This document shows positions 1 through 8,894 of a stretch of 50,362 nt of DNA, one piece after another. Source of the DNA: Bacteroidetes bacterium UBA6161 (GTDB lineage: Bacteria; Bacteroidota; Bacteroidia; NS11-12g; UBA955); NCBI GenBank assembly GCA_002422315.1, contig DIUJ01000074.1:2009-52370 (forward strand), given 5' to 3'. The notes beneath the pieces are model-generated. The model saw nothing but the letters and a program-made list of their open reading frames with translations, did no database searches and was not told the DNA's origin. Numbering within the stretch: position 1 is the first letter of the stretch; every line of letters begins with the position of its first letter. Made by a program: the position numbers and the translations under genes.

Positions 1-113
1 CTCCGATAGTCGTGTAAGACTCATAAGAGGTTAATCCTGGCAAAAAATTACTCAAAAAGCAATTTTTTCGTCATTTCAGCAGTATAATTTTCTAATGCTG
101 AATTTGGGTTTAA

Positions 114-1517
114 TTACACCGCCTCAGGCTCTGGCAGGTTGTTGTCTGAAACACGATAACCATTCCATTCCTTGGGTGCGGGTTTTATAAATGCCCATTC
201 TTTAAACTGAAAATCAGATGCTTTTGTATTGGGGTTGCTAAGTAGTTCTGTATCGTTTATTTTCAAAACTGCAACAATTGGAAATTCTTCGTTTACAAAG
301 GTATTGCCTGTGGTTTTAGGCTTTATAAGGATCTTTCTATGTGGGCCATATTCTTCTCCGCTGTACAAGCGAGCAATATAGTATGAGTCTAAACCATATA
401 AAAAAATCTTTTCTTCTATATACGCGATATGTGGCCTGCCTAGTGCCGTATTGTGATAAGAAACCGGACACAAAAAAAAGTACTCTTCGTAGTAGTTGTT
501 TATATAGGTTTCGTTAAAGGAGTCTCCTCTAACTTTAAATTGCATGGCATTATTTAATGTGGTACCCGGTATCGGGTTTTGTGGTTCTATAGTAAAAGGA
601 AGACTTATACGCAAGGGCTCCCACCTTTCTTTTACTAGTTTAAATCTTCCAAGTCGCAATGCACATACTATCAGTATGGACCCCGGGTAAAAAAAAGAAT
701 AGAAAAAACTTGATACCGCAAGTAATCCATTTTTTTGGTACCCTATAAGAATATGCTGAAGAATAAATAAAACAAAATAATAGGCCATTAGCCTTTTGAA
801 AACCAGATTTGGATTGATAACTTTCTTGTAAGTAAAAAACGGAGAATTATTCAGCGCATTGTTTAGTATAGTTGCAAAAAGAGTAATGGTAACAAAAAAA
901 TACAGCACAGTAACCCATCCTCCCCATGCGTTGGCAGGCTTATAGATAAGCCAAAAATCATAAAACCCGTGAGAAAATGCTGCAAGGAAAACAAAAAGAG
1001 GAACGATCCATAGGCCAAACTTTCTAGGATGGTATTTGTATAAAACGTATCCGTATATCAGCAGCGCGCTGTCTGTCATGTGTCCTATGGTTGCCAAAAT
1101 TGCCCTCCCGTTAATAATTCCTGGGCCATACGAATGGAAATACATCGTATTTTCTGCAGCTGAAAAACCTAAGGCTGATACACAGATATAGGCAACATAA
1201 TCCAAGGGCTCTTTTATTTTAAATCTAAAAACCTTATAAATCAATACAAAAGGCAGTAGTTTAGCCAGTTCTTCTACGAGCCCTATTTTTAGCACGGAGT
1301 AAACCAAATCGTGCAAAAACCCGTCGTTTAAGGAATAAGGAAAAAGTTTAAATAGGGTGTTTTCCAGTCCATCAACCGGCAAAACGGATAGCGCTCCTAG
1401 AAAAAAAGTAAGGATAAAATATTTTAAAGACTCTTTTTGGTATACATCTATCAATCGGTAATAGTCTACCCAAATCCAAGCAATGAAAATAGAAATTATA
1501 GCATATAATAACAGCAT
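114..1517 (-). CDS. PrsW-family intramembrane metalloprotease-like protein
   Basis: A polytopic membrane protein of 467 residues with the hallmarks of the PrsW (CPBP-like) family of membrane-embedded proteases: EELAK at residues 82-86, AEN at 121-123, a conserved His at 146 (GHMTDS) and HGFYDF at 183-188. In this family these Glu, His and Asn/Asp residues sit in membrane helices and form the active site. In Bacillus, PrsW makes the first cut in an anti-sigma factor; the substrate here is unknown. Helices cover roughly residues 1-300. The last ~150 residues form a soluble tail not needed for the PrsW fold, which I do not recognise. The start codon is the first ATG and immediately begins a hydrophobic helix. 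The gene is divergent from the LytS-type kinase to its right and shares a 242-bp spacer with it. Confidence 0.85.
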   Translation of the reverse strand: MLLLYAIISIFIAWIWVDYYRLIDVYQKESLKYFILTFFLGALSVLPVDGLENTLFKLFPYSLNDGFLHDLVYSVLKIGLVEELAKLLPFVLIYKVFRFKIKEPLDYVAYICVSALGFSAAENTMYFHSYGPGIINGRAILATIGHMTDSALLIYGYVLYKYHPRKFGLWIVPLFVFLAAFSHGFYDFWLIYKPANAWGGWVTVLYFFVTITLFATILNNALNNSPFFTYKKVINPNLVFKRLMAYYFVLFILQHILIGYQKNGLLAVSSFFYSFFYPGSILIVCALRLGRFKLVKERWEPLRISLPFTIEPQNPIPGTTLNNAMQFKVRGDSFNETYINNYYEEYFFLCPVSYHNTALGRPHIAYIEEKIFLYGLDSYYIARLYSGEEYGPHRKILIKPKTTGNTFVNEEFPIVAVLKINDTELLSNPNTKASDFQFKEWAFIKPAPKEWNGYRVSDNNLPEPEAV

Positions 1518-1538
1518 TTTAAAGAATTATTTCATCTG

Positions 1539-1546
1539 CAAAAATA
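1539..1546 (-). promoter_or_regulatory. Candidate -7 promoter element for the PrsW-like gene
   Basis: Read on the minus strand this is TATTTTTG, a match to the Bacteroidota -7 element TAnnTTTG, ending 21 bases before the ATG. A CAAA (TTTG on the minus strand) lies 22 bases further upstream, slightly more than the usual 19-20 base spacing. The motif is short, so chance occurrence is possible. Confidence 0.35.
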
Positions 1547-1732
1547 GCTAAAAACCAAAAAATTAAAACAAAGGAATATATGAAAAAGAAGCGGTTTGGT
1601 TTTGTCTTGTGTACTACACACTTATCCAAAATACCAGTGGTTTTGTATCGTGTATTCACATTGCCACTATTAATTGGCATATTGTTTCGACTATTTGCGC
1701 TAAGCTTAAAGTAGTATTAAGAAAAAATACAA

Positions 1733-1740
1733 TAGCTTTG
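1733..1740 (+). promoter_or_regulatory. Candidate -7 promoter element for the first LytS/LytTR operon
   Basis: TAGCTTTG fits the Bacteroidota -7 element TAnnTTTG and ends 19 bases before the ATG of the kinase, giving a short leader. I see no TTTG at the -33 spacing. Confidence 0.35.
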
Positions 1741-1759
1741 CATAAGCTTTTTATGCCCC

Positions 1760-2770
1760 ATGTTTAAAAACAAAACCATACTTTTTCTTCACCTACTTGT
1801 TTGGGCAATTCTTTTTGCTTCTCCTTATTTTTATAGTGCAAAAGAATTTTTAACCCCCCGGTTTTTATGGGTTGCTTACTGGATCCCCAATTTTTTTTAT
1901 GCGACTTTGTTTTATTTAAACTTTTTTGTTTTTATACAAAGGTTTTTATACAAGCGCAAGATCATAAAGTATGTCTTTTACAATGTAATCATGGTGGTGG
2001 TTTTGCTTTTTCTAATGATACAGGTTAAGGAGTATTTTTCTGACCCCAAATGGCCCTCTTTCCCTGGGTTTAAAAAATGGGTGTTGGCGCGTTCCATTTT
2101 GTCGTTTTTAATTACCCTTGCTATTGTAATTGCCGCTCGTATGACAGAGTTTTGGATAGTTACCGACAGACAAAAAAAGGACATTGAAAACCAATATTTA
2201 AAAACCGAGTTAACCCTTCTAAGATACCAGGTGCAGCCACATTTCTTTTTTAACTCTCTCAACAATATTTACTCTATGATAGATATTGATCCGGAATCGG
2301 CAAAAGAAACTGTTCATGGCCTTGCCAAACTTATGCGGTATTTGCTTTACGAAACATCTATAGAAAAGGTAGAATTGTCCAAAGAAATAGAGTTTCTCAA
2401 GAATTTTATTTCTTTAATGAAAATACGGTTGTCGGAGAAAGTTAAAATAGACACCTATTTCGATACGCATGTGGCCAATATAAAAATAGAACCTTTGTTG
2501 TTTTTACCCTTGGTAGAAAATGCTTTTAAACATGGCGTTTCTGCCTTGCATAAAACAGAGATACTTATAGACCTAAGAGTAGAAGGCAATATTTTAATCT
2601 TTATTGTCCAAAACCACTACTATCCGAAAAGAGAAAAAGACAGGGGGGGCTCTGGCGTGGGGCTAGACAATTTGTACCAAAGGCTGTGGAAACTATACCC
2701 CGGAAAATTTGACTTAAGTCAACAATTACATAATCAACTCTATACAACAACCCTAAAACTAAACCTATGA
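1760..2770 (+). CDS. LytS/YehU-type sensor histidine kinase
   Basis: A membrane-bound kinase of 336 residues. Four hydrophobic segments occupy residues ~5-130 with no recognisable periplasmic sensor domain. A short coiled linker follows, then the His_kinase (PF06580) signature QPHFFFNSLNN with the phosphorylatable His at 161, an N-box-like ENAFKHG and a glycine-rich GSGVGLDNL. This is the LytS/YpdA class, which pairs with LytTR regulators. The last four bases overlap the ATG of the next gene (ATGA), so kinase and regulator are probably translationally coupled. The signal sensed cannot be read from the sequence; with almost no extracytoplasmic loop it may be a membrane state or a partner protein, the barrel protein two genes downstream being the obvious candidate (inference). 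Confidence 0.92.
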   Translation: MFKNKTILFLHLLVWAILFASPYFYSAKEFLTPRFLWVAYWIPNFFYATLFYLNFFVFIQRFLYKRKIIKYVFYNVIMVVVLLFLMIQVKEYFSDPKWPSFPGFKKWVLARSILSFLITLAIVIAARMTEFWIVTDRQKKDIENQYLKTELTLLRYQVQPHFFFNSLNNIYSMIDIDPESAKETVHGLAKLMRYLLYETSIEKVELSKEIEFLKNFISLMKIRLSEKVKIDTYFDTHVANIKIEPLLFLPLVENAFKHGVSALHKTEILIDLRVEGNILIFIVQNHYYPKREKDRGGSGVGLDNLYQRLWKLYPGKFDLSQQLHNQLYTTTLKLNL

Positions 2771-3492
2771 CCAAGCTTAAGTGTATAATCGTAGACGACG
2801 AGCCTATGGCTCTAAAACTAATAGAAAAATATGTGAGCCAAACCCCCGACCTTGAACTAGTTGGAAAGTTTGAAAATGCTTTTGAAGCCGAAAAAGCAAT
2901 ACAAAGTACTCCCGTAGATTTGCTTTTTTTAGACATCCAAATGCCCGATATGGATGGAATAGAATTCGCAGCAAAACTCCCCCCACAGGTAAGGGTAATT
3001 TTTACCACTGCTTTTCAAGAATATGCCTTGGAAAGTTACAAAGTAAACGCCTTGGATTATTTGTTGAAACCTTTTAACTATACTGAGTTTTTAAAAGCAA
3101 CAGAGAAAGCAAAAAATTGGTTTCAATTGGTAAATATTTCTGCAAAAACGGAGAATGAAGAAGCCTATATGCTGGTTAAATCTGGCTACAAATCCATGCA
3201 AATAAAATTAAACGAGATTCTTTATATACAGGGGCTAAAGGACTATGTGAAAATTTACATAGAAGAACTTTCTTCGCCCATACTAACCCTAATGACCATG
3301 AAAAACCTCGAAACAGACCTCCCCCAGGACAAGTTTATGAGGGTACATCGCTCTTTTATAGTAGCGTTAGACAAAATTCGAAGCATCGAAAAAGGGATGA
3401 TAAAAATAAAAGACAAAATTATTCCCATTTCTGACTCCTATCGTGCTACTTTTCAGGAGTATGTAAACAACAACAATTTTAAAATAAAATAA
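2767..3492 (+). CDS. LytTR-family response regulator
   Basis: A 241-residue regulator with an N-terminal receiver domain (acidic pair DD at 10-11, phospho-acceptor Asp56 in FLDIQMP) and a C-terminal LytTR DNA-binding domain (from ~residue 135, with ILYIQGLKDYVKIY and the conserved FMRVHRSFIV). It is the partner of the kinase it overlaps by four bases. LytTR proteins bind short direct repeats upstream of their targets; I could not pick out such repeats here. The next gene, an outer-membrane barrel, starts two bases after this stop codon, so the three genes almost certainly share one transcript. Confidence 0.93.
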   Translation: MTKLKCIIVDDEPMALKLIEKYVSQTPDLELVGKFENAFEAEKAIQSTPVDLLFLDIQMPDMDGIEFAAKLPPQVRVIFTTAFQEYALESYKVNALDYLLKPFNYTEFLKATEKAKNWFQLVNISAKTENEEAYMLVKSGYKSMQIKLNEILYIQGLKDYVKIYIEELSSPILTLMTMKNLETDLPQDKFMRVHRSFIVALDKIRSIEKGMIKIKDKIIPISDSYRATFQEYVNNNNFKIK

Positions 3493-3494
3493 CC

Positions 3495-6413
3495 TTGTAC
3501 AAAAACCTATTTCTCTTTGTTTTCCTTTTTAGTTTTTCTTTTGTTTTTTCCCAACAAGGCCGTGGCGCAAAACCCGAAGGTGTTTCTGGAAGGGTTTTAG
3601 ACTCTGCCAGCAATATGCCTATTGTAGGCGCTAGTGTTTTTCTTCAATCTGTTTCCGACACTACCTTTAGCAGAGGCGCCTCCTCAAACGAACAAGGCTT
3701 TTTTTCTTTCCAAGGCATCCCAAATGGTGTTTATCGGCTTAGAACTAGTTTTGTAGGTTACCATACAAAGCGAACCAATATAGAATACAAGGAAGAAAAA
3801 AAGGCGGTTTTTGTTATGGTCTTGTTGTCGGAAAACAACAAACTTTTAAAAGATGCTAAGGTAGAAGGCTTTCAGGACCGCGTGAGGATAAACGAAGATA
3901 CCACCGAATTTAATGCCAATGCGTTTAAAACAAACCCAGATGCTAACGCAGAAGATTTGGTTAAAAAAATGCCAGGGGTAACCCAAGAAAATGGAGAAAC
4001 AAAAGTTGGCGGAGAAAGCATTAAAAGGGTGCTCGTGGATGGCAAAGAGTTTTTTGGTGACGACGCTTCTGCTGCTTTAAAAAACCTTCCAGCAGATATT
4101 ATTGACAAGGTTCAGGTTTTTGACCAACAGTCGGATCAGTCTACGCTTTCTGGTTTTAACGACGGAAACAGTTCTAAAACCTTAAATATTGTTACCAAAA
4201 CAGGAAAAAACAATGGCAATTTTGGTAAAGTATATGCAGGTTATGGACAAAATAATCGATTTGTAGCAGGAGGGAATGTAAATGTATTTGCTGGCAAAAG
4301 AAGAATCTCTTTAATAGGATTAAGCAACAATATAAACCGGCAAAATTTTTCCTCCGAAGACCTACTCGGCGTAACAGGCGGCAGTACCGGAAGAGGCGGC
4401 AGGCAAATGCCGGGCCAAGGGATGGGGGATTTTTTTGTAGGCCAAAGTGACGGTATTACCCAAGCACACTCTTTGGGAATTAACCTTAGCGACCAATGGA
4501 AAAAAACAAGTGTTAGCATGAGTTATTTTTTCAACCATTCTAACAATACCCAGCAAACAGAATTACAAAGAGAGGTTTTTCTTAGCAATACAACAAACCA
4601 ATCGTATAACGAGCTTTACCAAAAATCTAACTCCAACAACAACCACCGATTAAATGGACGTTTTGTAACTACTATAGACTCTAACCAAAGCATTATTTTT
4701 ACTCCAAGATATAGCGTGCAAGGAAATTTAAGCACCTCATCCACCAAAGGTTTTACTTCTATTTTGACAAACCTGCTAAACAGTTCTTCTCAAGAATTAA
4801 ATACACAAAACATAGGCATAAATATAAGCAACGACATTAGCTACAGACTAAAATTAAACAACAATGGGAGAAATATAACGCTTGGTGCAACCCAGCGCTT
4901 TTCTAACAAAGATTTTGTTTCTTTATTGGATGCACAAAATATTTTTGAAAGAGATAGCTTGCTTAACGAGCAAGAAACAAAAGACCTTAACACAACTCAA
5001 ACTTACGGTTTAAGCGCAAACTATACTGAGCCGATAGGCAAAAAAGGAATGATTCAGCTAAGCTATAACCCAAGTATTGACCTAAATAAGTCCAATAAAA
5101 AAACCAACAGACAAGACCCCGTAACAGAAAAATACACCCTCACCGACTCCCTGCTAAGTAGCACTTTTGACAATACCATACACAAACAAAACATAGGCAC
5201 AAGTTATCGTTACAGTTTTAACAAAAACAGCTCCATTAGCCTTGGTGTAAATTACCAATATAGCATGTTAGATGCCTCCCAAGTATTTCCTAATCAAAGT
5301 AAACTATCTACTCCTTTTCATGCATTTTTGCCAAATGCTATGCTTAGTTTGAATACTTTAAGGTTTAGGTCTTCCATTGTTCGGCTTTTTAATCCTGCCT
5401 ATAAACCAAAAGATTCTGTTTCTCCTTATAACCTGCGAATAAACTACAGGAGCAGTTCTCGCCTTCCTAGCCTTCAGCAACTACAACCCGTAGTAAACAA
5501 TTCTAATCCTCTCTTGCTACAAACAGGCAACCCCTTTCTAGAGCAAGAAATTCAACACAGATTATTTGCCCGTCTTAGTTTTCGCGACCCTAAAAAAGGA
5601 ACTAGCTTTTTTATGTTTAGTAGTTTTTCGTACTTGCAAGACTTTATGGGCCAAAACACTATTATAGCAACACAAGACAGCTCCTTTGCAGAGGGGGTAT
5701 GGCTTAATAGAGGAATGCAGATAAGCAAAACCGACAACCTAAGTGGAAACTTTAGCAGTAGAACTTTTAGCACCTTTAGTATCCCACTAAAAAAAGTAAA
5801 AAGCACCCTGAATATAAACGCGGGATATGTTTACTCTCAAACCCCGGCCCTTATTAACAATCAAAAAAACTTTACTTATTCCAACAGTATTAATACGGGA
5901 ACTACATGGGCTAGCAACCTTAGCGAAAACATAGATTTTACTTTAAATTATACGCTCAATTACTTTTGGATAAACTATAGCTTTAGGCCCAACAACAACA
6001 ACAACTATTTTACACAAAATGGTTCTTTTAGATTGAATTGGATGCCATGGAAAGGTTTAGTAATCCAATCTGAGACATACTACAATGGCTATGCTGGCTT
6101 AGGAGATGGTTTCAATCAAAATGTGGTATTATGGAACGGAGGAATTGGTTACAAATTTTTAAAAGACCGAAGAGGCGACCTGCGTATAACCGTATTTGAC
6201 CTCTTGGGCCAAAACAATAGCATTCAGCGAAATGTAACCGAAAACTACATTGAAGATGTTCAAACAGTAGTGCTAAGCCGCTTTTTTATGCTTCATTTCA
6301 CCTATCAGTTTAGGCATTTTGGAAAAACTCCAGAAAGGAAAAGAAGTATACCCGAAAACCCGTCTACTGCATCCGGTGGCATTCCAAATGGCACCCATAT
6401 AGACCACCCATAA
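3495..6413 (+). CDS. Outer-membrane beta-barrel receptor with carboxypeptidase-like N-terminal domain (TonB-dependent receptor-like)
   Basis: A 972-residue exported protein. It starts at TTG two bases after the regulator stop; no ATG gives a better start, and residues 1-19 form a clear signal peptide ending near FSQQ. Residues ~28-110 form a carboxypeptidase-regulatory-like Ig domain (GVSGRVLDSASNMPIVGASV). Residues ~135-235 resemble a TonB plug (DLVKKMPGVTQENG, IKRVLVDGKEFFGDD). The rest is a large beta-barrel rich in Asn/Ser turns, of the OMP_b-brl_3 type common in Bacteroidota. I see no typical aromatic C-terminal strand; the protein instead ends in a ~25-residue polar tail rich in Pro, Ser and Gly. 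Substrate unknown. Fusion of this gene to a LytS/LytTR operon suggests that it is either regulated by that pair or part of its signal input. It is not a SusC with a SusD partner: no SusD follows. Confidence 0.85.
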   Translation: MYKNLFLFVFLFSFSFVFSQQGRGAKPEGVSGRVLDSASNMPIVGASVFLQSVSDTTFSRGASSNEQGFFSFQGIPNGVYRLRTSFVGYHTKRTNIEYKEEKKAVFVMVLLSENNKLLKDAKVEGFQDRVRINEDTTEFNANAFKTNPDANAEDLVKKMPGVTQENGETKVGGESIKRVLVDGKEFFGDDASAALKNLPADIIDKVQVFDQQSDQSTLSGFNDGNSSKTLNIVTKTGKNNGNFGKVYAGYGQNNRFVAGGNVNVFAGKRRISLIGLSNNINRQNFSSEDLLGVTGGSTGRGGRQMPGQGMGDFFVGQSDGITQAHSLGINLSDQWKKTSVSMSYFFNHSNNTQQTELQREVFLSNTTNQSYNELYQKSNSNNNHRLNGRFVTTIDSNQSIIFTPRYSVQGNLSTSSTKGFTSILTNLLNSSSQELNTQNIGINISNDISYRLKLNNNGRNITLGATQRFSNKDFVSLLDAQNIFERDSLLNEQETKDLNTTQTYGLSANYTEPIGKKGMIQLSYNPSIDLNKSNKKTNRQDPVTEKYTLTDSLLSSTFDNTIHKQNIGTSYRYSFNKNSSISLGVNYQYSMLDASQVFPNQSKLSTPFHAFLPNAMLSLNTLRFRSSIVRLFNPAYKPKDSVSPYNLRINYRSSSRLPSLQQLQPVVNNSNPLLLQTGNPFLEQEIQHRLFARLSFRDPKKGTSFFMFSSFSYLQDFMGQNTIIATQDSSFAEGVWLNRGMQISKTDNLSGNFSSRTFSTFSIPLKKVKSTLNINAGYVYSQTPALINNQKNFTYSNSINTGTTWASNLSENIDFTLNYTLNYFWINYSFRPNNNNNYFTQNGSFRLNWMPWKGLVIQSETYYNGYAGLGDGFNQNVVLWNGGIGYKFLKDRRGDLRITVFDLLGQNNSIQRNVTENYIEDVQTVVLSRFFMLHFTYQFRHFGKTPERKRSIPENPSTASGGIPNGTHIDHP

Positions 6414-6484
6414 ACTGAATTAGACCAATGGTTAATTTAAACGATAGCTTAATCAAATTTTTTTTGTTCTTTTGAAACCCATTT

Positions 6485-8797
6485 ATGCGCCTTACAACAA
6501 CAAAATCCATATTCTTTTTTCTCTCATTTTTCGCTATCCCTTTTTGGGGCTTTTCTCAAAGAGGAGAACTAAAAGGCATAGTAGTTGATAAAACTACAGG
6601 AGAGCCGATTATAGCAGCCAGTGTTTATGTTACTAACGAAAAACGAGGCGTAAATACAGATTTTGATGGCTTTTATACTATTGGACAATTATCCCCAGGG
6701 GAAATCACCGTGGTTTGCCGATATATTGGCTACGACTCCGTAGTTTCTAAAGTTTTTATAGAAGCAGGGAAAAGTACAGCGTATAATTTTTATCTTACAG
6801 AAAAAGCCCGAACCCTAGATGCGGCAGAAGTAAAGGGGCAAAAAGAAGACAAAAGCAAAGAAACAAGCGCAAGCAAACATACCATAAATCCAAGAGACAT
6901 GCAAAAACTGCCAACTTTAGGGGGGGCACCAGATTTGGCGCAGTATTTACAAGTACTCCCTGGGGTGGTTTTTACAGGAGACCAAGGTGGCCAGCTTTAT
7001 ATTCGCGGAGGTTCGCCTGTAATGAACAAAATTCTTCTGGATGGAATGACCATTTATAACCCTTTTCACTCTATTGGTTTGTTTTCTGTTTTTGATGCAG
7101 ATTTGATTAAAACAGCAGATGTTTATTCTGCTGGATTTGGTGCAGAATATGGCGGCAGAATTTCTGCTGTTGTAGATGTAAAAACAAGAGACGGAAATAG
7201 AGTTAGACATGCCGGGAACATAAATGTGGGACCTTTTATGTCTAAATTATTGATAGAAGGTCCGCTAAAAAAGTACAAAGCAGGATCTGGAAGTAGTTCT
7301 TACGCACTTTCTGTAAAAAACTCGTATTTAGAGAGAACCTCTAAACTGTTTTATGAGTATGCAGACCCCTCTAGGCTTCCTTATTCATTCAACGATATTT
7401 ATGGGAAAATAGCTTTTAATAGCCCCAATGGTACCAGTTTCAAAGTTTTTGGTTTTCGTTTCGACGACCGCGTGAATTTCCCACAATCTACTTCCTACTC
7501 CTGGTTATCCAATGGGTTTGGTACCCGATTTGTATTTGTACCAGATGAAAGCAAAACAAAAATAGATGGCTTTTTAGCATACTCCGACTATAGGATTAAT
7601 CAACAAGAGCAAGACAACAAACCAAGACAAAGTGCAATAAATGGTTTTAATATGGGGCTTAATTTTAGCTATTTCCTAAAAAGAGACGAACTAAGGTATG
7701 GGGTAGAAATAAATGGATTTAGAACCGAATTTGAAATATTTAATGCAAACAATCGCCGCATAGAACAAAATGACAATACTACAGAAATAGGCGGCTTTTT
7801 CTTGTATAGATACATTAGAAATAGGCTGATTTTTGATGCCGGATTTCGCTCTCAATTCTATGCTTCTCTTGGCAATAGTACCCTAGAACCTAGATTTTCT
7901 GGAAAATACAATTTTACCAAAAAATTTCGGGCTAAATTTGCTTCCGGCATGTATTCACAGAACCTCTTGAGTTCTTTCTCTGACAGGGATGTAGTAAACT
8001 TATTCTATGGCTTCTTGTCTGGTCCAGACAACCTTCCAAAAACCTTTAACGGAAACCCTGTAACCCATCGCTTACAAAAATCTTGGCATGCCGTAGCAGG
8101 TGTAGAATACGATCTAAACGAGAACATGAACATTAACTTGGAAGGCTTTTACAAAAAGTTTACCCAACTTTCGAATATAAACCGCGACAAACTTTACGAC
8201 GACAACGAGTTGTATGCAAATAAGCCAGAAAGAGAAAGGCTTGACTATATAATTGAAAACGGAGATGCCTATGGCGCAGACATTAGCTACAAGTATACCG
8301 ACAAAAAAGTGTATTTATGGGCTGTATATTCCCTTACTTTTGTGAATCGTTTTGATGGCATAATTTCCTACCCTACCCACTGGGACAGAAGACACAATGT
8401 GAACACTTTGGTCTCCTATACTCCCGATAAAAAGAAGTTTTGGAACCTAAGCCTTCGTTGGAACTTTGGCTCGGGCTTTCCTTTCACTCAAACCCAAGGT
8501 TTTTATGAAAAACTAGACTTTCAAGGAACAGGAATTGGAACAGATTATACCGGCCAAAATGGAACGCTTGGCGTGTTTTATGGCGACTTAAATGGCGGTA
8601 GGCTTCCTTACTACCATAGACTCGATTTCTCTGTTGACAAAACAATTAAGGAAACTAAAACATCAAAAATCTGGGTTGTTTTTTCTCTTACCAATGTTTA
8701 CAACAGAAACAATATATTCTACTTCGACAGAGCCACATTTACAAGAGTAGACCAATTGCCAATAATGCCCGCATTGAGTTTAAATGCAAAGTTTTAA
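6485..8797 (+). CDS. TonB-dependent receptor with carboxypeptidase-like N-terminal domain
   Basis: A 770-residue outer-membrane receptor. A signal peptide (residues 1-24) precedes a carboxypeptidase-regulatory-like domain (~27-105, LKGIVVDKTTGEPIIAASVY). The TonB plug at ~135-235 is well conserved (LPTLGGAPDLAQYLQVLPGV, QLYIRGGSP, LLDGMTIYNPFH, FGAEYGGRISAVVDVKT). A 22-strand-type barrel follows and ends in an aromatic residue (SLNAKF), as barrel proteins do for BAM recognition. It starts 71 bases after the previous barrel and may be read from the same operon or its own promoter. The family imports siderophores, cofactors or oligomers using TonB energy; nothing nearby reveals the ligand. Confidence 0.9.
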   Translation: MRLTTTKSIFFFLSFFAIPFWGFSQRGELKGIVVDKTTGEPIIAASVYVTNEKRGVNTDFDGFYTIGQLSPGEITVVCRYIGYDSVVSKVFIEAGKSTAYNFYLTEKARTLDAAEVKGQKEDKSKETSASKHTINPRDMQKLPTLGGAPDLAQYLQVLPGVVFTGDQGGQLYIRGGSPVMNKILLDGMTIYNPFHSIGLFSVFDADLIKTADVYSAGFGAEYGGRISAVVDVKTRDGNRVRHAGNINVGPFMSKLLIEGPLKKYKAGSGSSSYALSVKNSYLERTSKLFYEYADPSRLPYSFNDIYGKIAFNSPNGTSFKVFGFRFDDRVNFPQSTSYSWLSNGFGTRFVFVPDESKTKIDGFLAYSDYRINQQEQDNKPRQSAINGFNMGLNFSYFLKRDELRYGVEINGFRTEFEIFNANNRRIEQNDNTTEIGGFFLYRYIRNRLIFDAGFRSQFYASLGNSTLEPRFSGKYNFTKKFRAKFASGMYSQNLLSSFSDRDVVNLFYGFLSGPDNLPKTFNGNPVTHRLQKSWHAVAGVEYDLNENMNINLEGFYKKFTQLSNINRDKLYDDNELYANKPERERLDYIIENGDAYGADISYKYTDKKVYLWAVYSLTFVNRFDGIISYPTHWDRRHNVNTLVSYTPDKKKFWNLSLRWNFGSGFPFTQTQGFYEKLDFQGTGIGTDYTGQNGTLGVFYGDLNGGRLPYYHRLDFSVDKTIKETKTSKIWVVFSLTNVYNRNNIFYFDRATFTRVDQLPIMPALSLNAKF

Positions 8798-8894
8798 TTG
8801 CGATTGTTATTCTTCTTTTTTCTCTCATCATTTATTCCATTTCTTTTTTCGATTTTTTTTTGTTTACTTTGCATGGCTTTTAATAACGCCCTAA

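Noticed and set aside
2..34. Plus-strand frame ending SDSRVRLIRG with a stop at 32-34
   Set aside because: May be the last residues of a gene that starts outside the window, but ten residues cannot support a call.
1608..1659. DnaA-box-like sequences TTATCCAAA and GTATTCACA
   Set aside because: Only imperfect copies in a short spacer without AT-rich flanks; far weaker than the cluster at 28.5-28.8 kb.
1580..1714. 44-codon plus-strand frame (MKKKRFGFVLCTTHLSK...) with AAGGA before the ATG, in the PrsW/kinase spacer
   Set aside because: Could encode a small membrane peptide, but the gap is the divergent promoter region of two genes, and SD-like bases in an A-rich stretch are weak evidence. Left out without conservation data.
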